A stretch of 64,000 bases of DNA, taken from Pegea sp. RAD2-039 (taxonomy: Eukaryota; Chordata; Thaliacea; Salpida; Salpidae). The translations under genes and the position numbers were made by a program. The DNA lies in assembly GCA_034620365.1 (NCBI GenBank), contig JAQGEQ010000281.1, forward strand, positions 62,001-126,000, given 5' to 3'. This document shows positions 62,080 through 64,000 of this stretch, piece by piece; the first letter of the stretch is position 1; each line of letters opens with the position of its first letter. The notes beneath the pieces are model-generated. The model had not been told where the DNA came from, searched no databases, and saw only the letters and a list, made by a program, of their open reading frames with translations.

Positions 62080-62735
62080 AAGTTGAAAAAGCCACCACTA
62101 GATGTCAGTCTAATCTATGACGTCTTCAGAGTGAAACAAGAAAAATGGAAGCTGGAGCTTCGTCATCAAATTGCAACTTCGTCACAAACAGGTTTTCGAT
62201 TTCTCTTTTCACTCTACACTTAATGTAGCAATGACATCACTGACCAACATTAATCTCAGCGACCTTCCCGACTCCTTTGGCTGATAGAAGAATTGTCCTG
62301 ATGACGTCATCATTGAGTTCGTTCTTCTGTGAAAGGAATCTCAGAATAGTGGCCTAAAAACTTGCGTCAAAATGTTAACTGACTTCGTCAACCAACTAAT
62401 TTATTTTTTTTAAGTGAGTATCTCGATTTGGTCTAGAAAACGACTAGGTTTGTTCAGTAAGACGTTAATACCGCGTTTTAAAAATCCATTTTTTGACTTA
62501 AGCTTCTGACTACCTATCATACAAGTAGGAACAATAAGAATTGCGACGTCACATAACTTTCAGAAGATCTGGAACGTTTGATTCGCAAGCTCGCGCGTCG
62601 GTACCAATACTACTGCAAGCACCCCGCTTTTAATTATCCATGTATTTCTTGGAACACAATGATTTCAAAACTTATCCGAATCTCGTCAGATGAAGAAGAG
62701 TATTCTAACATAGAAGATGAATAGAAAAAGAAACA
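62080..62735 (+). pseudogene. Diverged kinase C-terminal remnant, copy 6
   Basis: Follows the GC island stub. GTGAGT at about 62,413, then SGTFDSQ/ERLIRKLARRYQYY and PCISWNTMISKLIRISSDEEE up to a TAG. Near-identical to the 28,820 copy together with its flanks. Confidence 0.4.
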
Positions 62736-62895
62736 GTAAGTTGAAAAAACAACCACTAGATGTCAGTCTAATTGATTACGTCATCAGAGTGAAACGACAG
62801 CAATGAAAGCCAAAGTCATCGAAACTGTAACTGCGTCACAAATGGGTTCTTCCATTTCTCTTTGCCTAGCACATTCAACAATCTTGTCTTTTCAG

Positions 62896-63185
62896 TCACT
62901 TCAGATGACGTCTTCCCTAAAAGCTCTTAAATCAGCAGAAGTGGATAGCCGAAAACGACGCAAAGTTTTATAACATTACATGAGCGGTTGACAAGTCTGC
63001 TGTAACATCTGACGTCACTCAACGCAGCAATGATGTCACTGACCAAGATTGATGGAGGACTGCGAGCGCTACTGTTTCGAGATTCACTTGAAGATATCAA
63101 TATTTCGAAGCAAAGCGAGAAGATGAGTGAAAGTCTTTTCACTTCCGGTTGGAGAACTGATCAAAACATCGTTTTTACTATTTAA
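62896..63185 (+). pseudogene. 3' exon (FTV-stop), copy 9
   Basis: Acceptor TGTCTTTTCAG. RLTSLL*HLTSLNAAM-like start with changes, then SLTKIDGGLRALLFRDSLED (CCCGTGTGGCGA replaced by ACTGTTTCGAGA), INISKQSEKMSESLF and QNIVFTI-stop. Confidence 0.45.
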
Positions 63186-63236
63186 AAGATGCGGGAACGC
63201 ACGTGCCTGTACTGACTTCATTGTTTTAAAACCCAA

Positions 63237-63763
63237 TTGGTTTCAGACGTAATTAATGTATGTTTTTCGTTGATGATGGCAAAGTCAGAAAAGCATGACG
63301 TCACTGCTCTCAATTGTAGTCTTCTGTTTTTGAAAAATTACAAATCAAGTGGAAGAGATGATGTTGTGGTCGATTCTAAATTTCTAACAAGATTCGACGT
63401 ATTAAATACTGTTTACAAGCAGCTCAGCATATCCTTTCAACAATTGGTGAGTTATTGTAAGCAGATAATCCAACCAACTAAGAAATCATTAAGATTATGT
63501 TGGGTTACACTGACAAAATAACTGAAACAAATAACAATACTATTACCGACTTTGTAACATTAAAAAAACGAAATCCATTTGGCGATTATTTCTTAGAATC
63601 AAATCTTCTAAGCAAAAGTGTTTTTCAAAATAATATTGATCTTGATAATATCATTTGCTTCAGTAACTGCAAACCTGTTTTTATAAACAGCGCATTTTCA
63701 CTAAAAACAAGTTTCCTGAAGAATTACTTAATACAGGGTTTTTATTCCACATTAGTTCACTGA
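63237..63763 (+). CDS. Repeated ORF segment, copy 4 (full length), unknown
   Basis: Two overlapping frames. The first (63,237-63,521, 94 codons) includes DDVVVDSKFLTRFDVLNTV and YKQLSISFQQL before GTGAGT. The second (63,497-63,763, 88 codons) is MLGYTDKITETNNN to FYSTLVH. A donor-like GTGAGT between them would allow an exon ending in FQQL, but I see no clear acceptor. Function is unknown and coding status doubtful. Confidence 0.25.
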
Positions 63764-64000
63764 GAAGTCAACAAAATTCTACAGTACAAGTGACAAGCTC
63801 AACTACCTGCAACCCATCTTTCTAGAAGGATTTGAAATCTTATCAAACATTTCATCCTTTTGAATACTGTGTCAAAACTTCTAAAATAGGGACTGAAAAC
63901 TTAAGTAATATTGTATTTGAAGTTTTACTTTTATCAGTAAATTTGATATGCCAAATAAAATAATCTGTGTTCAAAAAATGCTCAATGAAATTTTCTTTCT

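Larger units (their letters stand above)
9610..64000. repeat. Higher-order array B of shuffled kinase, LINE and filler modules
   Basis: Long blocks recur in the same orientation at regular offsets. The splice-like site at 13,489 recurs at 38,193 and the one at 12,093 at 36,798 (offset about 24,705). The intron at 22,371 recurs at 41,486 and 51,170. The GC island at 24,008 recurs at 43,158 and 57,263. Paired blocks look more than 90% identical by eye, and some look close to 98%. Module order is not constant, so this is a mosaic produced by unequal exchange rather than a simple tandem repeat. The last block runs off the window end inside a copy of the segment that starts near 20,280. Confidence 0.9.

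Noticed and set aside
9610..64000. Bacterial or phage origin, CRISPR array, operons
   Set aside because: There are no long ORFs, no ribosome-binding-site pattern and no short regularly spaced repeats. Spliceosomal introns and a LINE are present.

Overview
This is a eukaryotic, gene-poor, strongly A+T-rich window (roughly 70% A+T by eye) made almost entirely of decayed tandem and segmental repeats. I found no intact protein-coding gene and no recognisable tRNA, rRNA or CRISPR. Three things point to a eukaryote, probably an animal with short introns: GT-AG introns of only 45-52 nt inside kinase-like coding remnants, a non-LTR retrotransposon (LINE) reverse transcriptase, and a CAMK-group kinase resembling STK33. 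The lineage cannot be fixed from the sequence.

Region A (1 to about 9,520) is a head-to-tail array of four diverged units of about 2.4-2.9 kb, starting at 1, 2,927, about 5,367 and about 8,173. The best conserved part of units 1-3 is a minus-strand stretch that looks like a 34-36 nt exon between good splice signals.

Region B (about 9,610 to the end) is an unrelated, modular higher-order array. Its parts recur in different orders: (i) a minus-strand LINE remnant running from the YADD-box region of the reverse transcriptase to the ORF2 C-terminus (eight copies); (ii) plus-strand remnants of a serine/threonine kinase gene, covering subdomains V-XI with two short introns; (iii) a plus-strand three-exon remnant ending in a conserved 3' exon that closes with the residues FTV and a stop, also found alone many times; (iv) more diverged kinase C-terminal pieces with an acidic SSDEEENS segment; (v) a repeated 88-codon ORF of unknown nature; (vi) a GC-rich island of about 150 bp; (vii) long A+T-rich filler. 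Offsets between copies are consistent: 11.7-13.5 kb matches 36.4-38.2 kb, 20.3-24.9 kb matches 39.4-44.1 kb and partly 49.2-51.8 kb, and 24.0-28.8 kb matches 57.3-62.0 kb.

The pieces do not form a working pathway. They record a kinase-like gene (possibly two related genes) that was broken, invaded by a LINE, and then amplified and shuffled by ectopic recombination. The most unusual feature is the octamer TGACGTCA, mostly inside the 12-bp palindrome GATGACGTCATC. It occurs about fifty times from 13.7 kb onward, at several non-homologous places in each module, and not at all before that.
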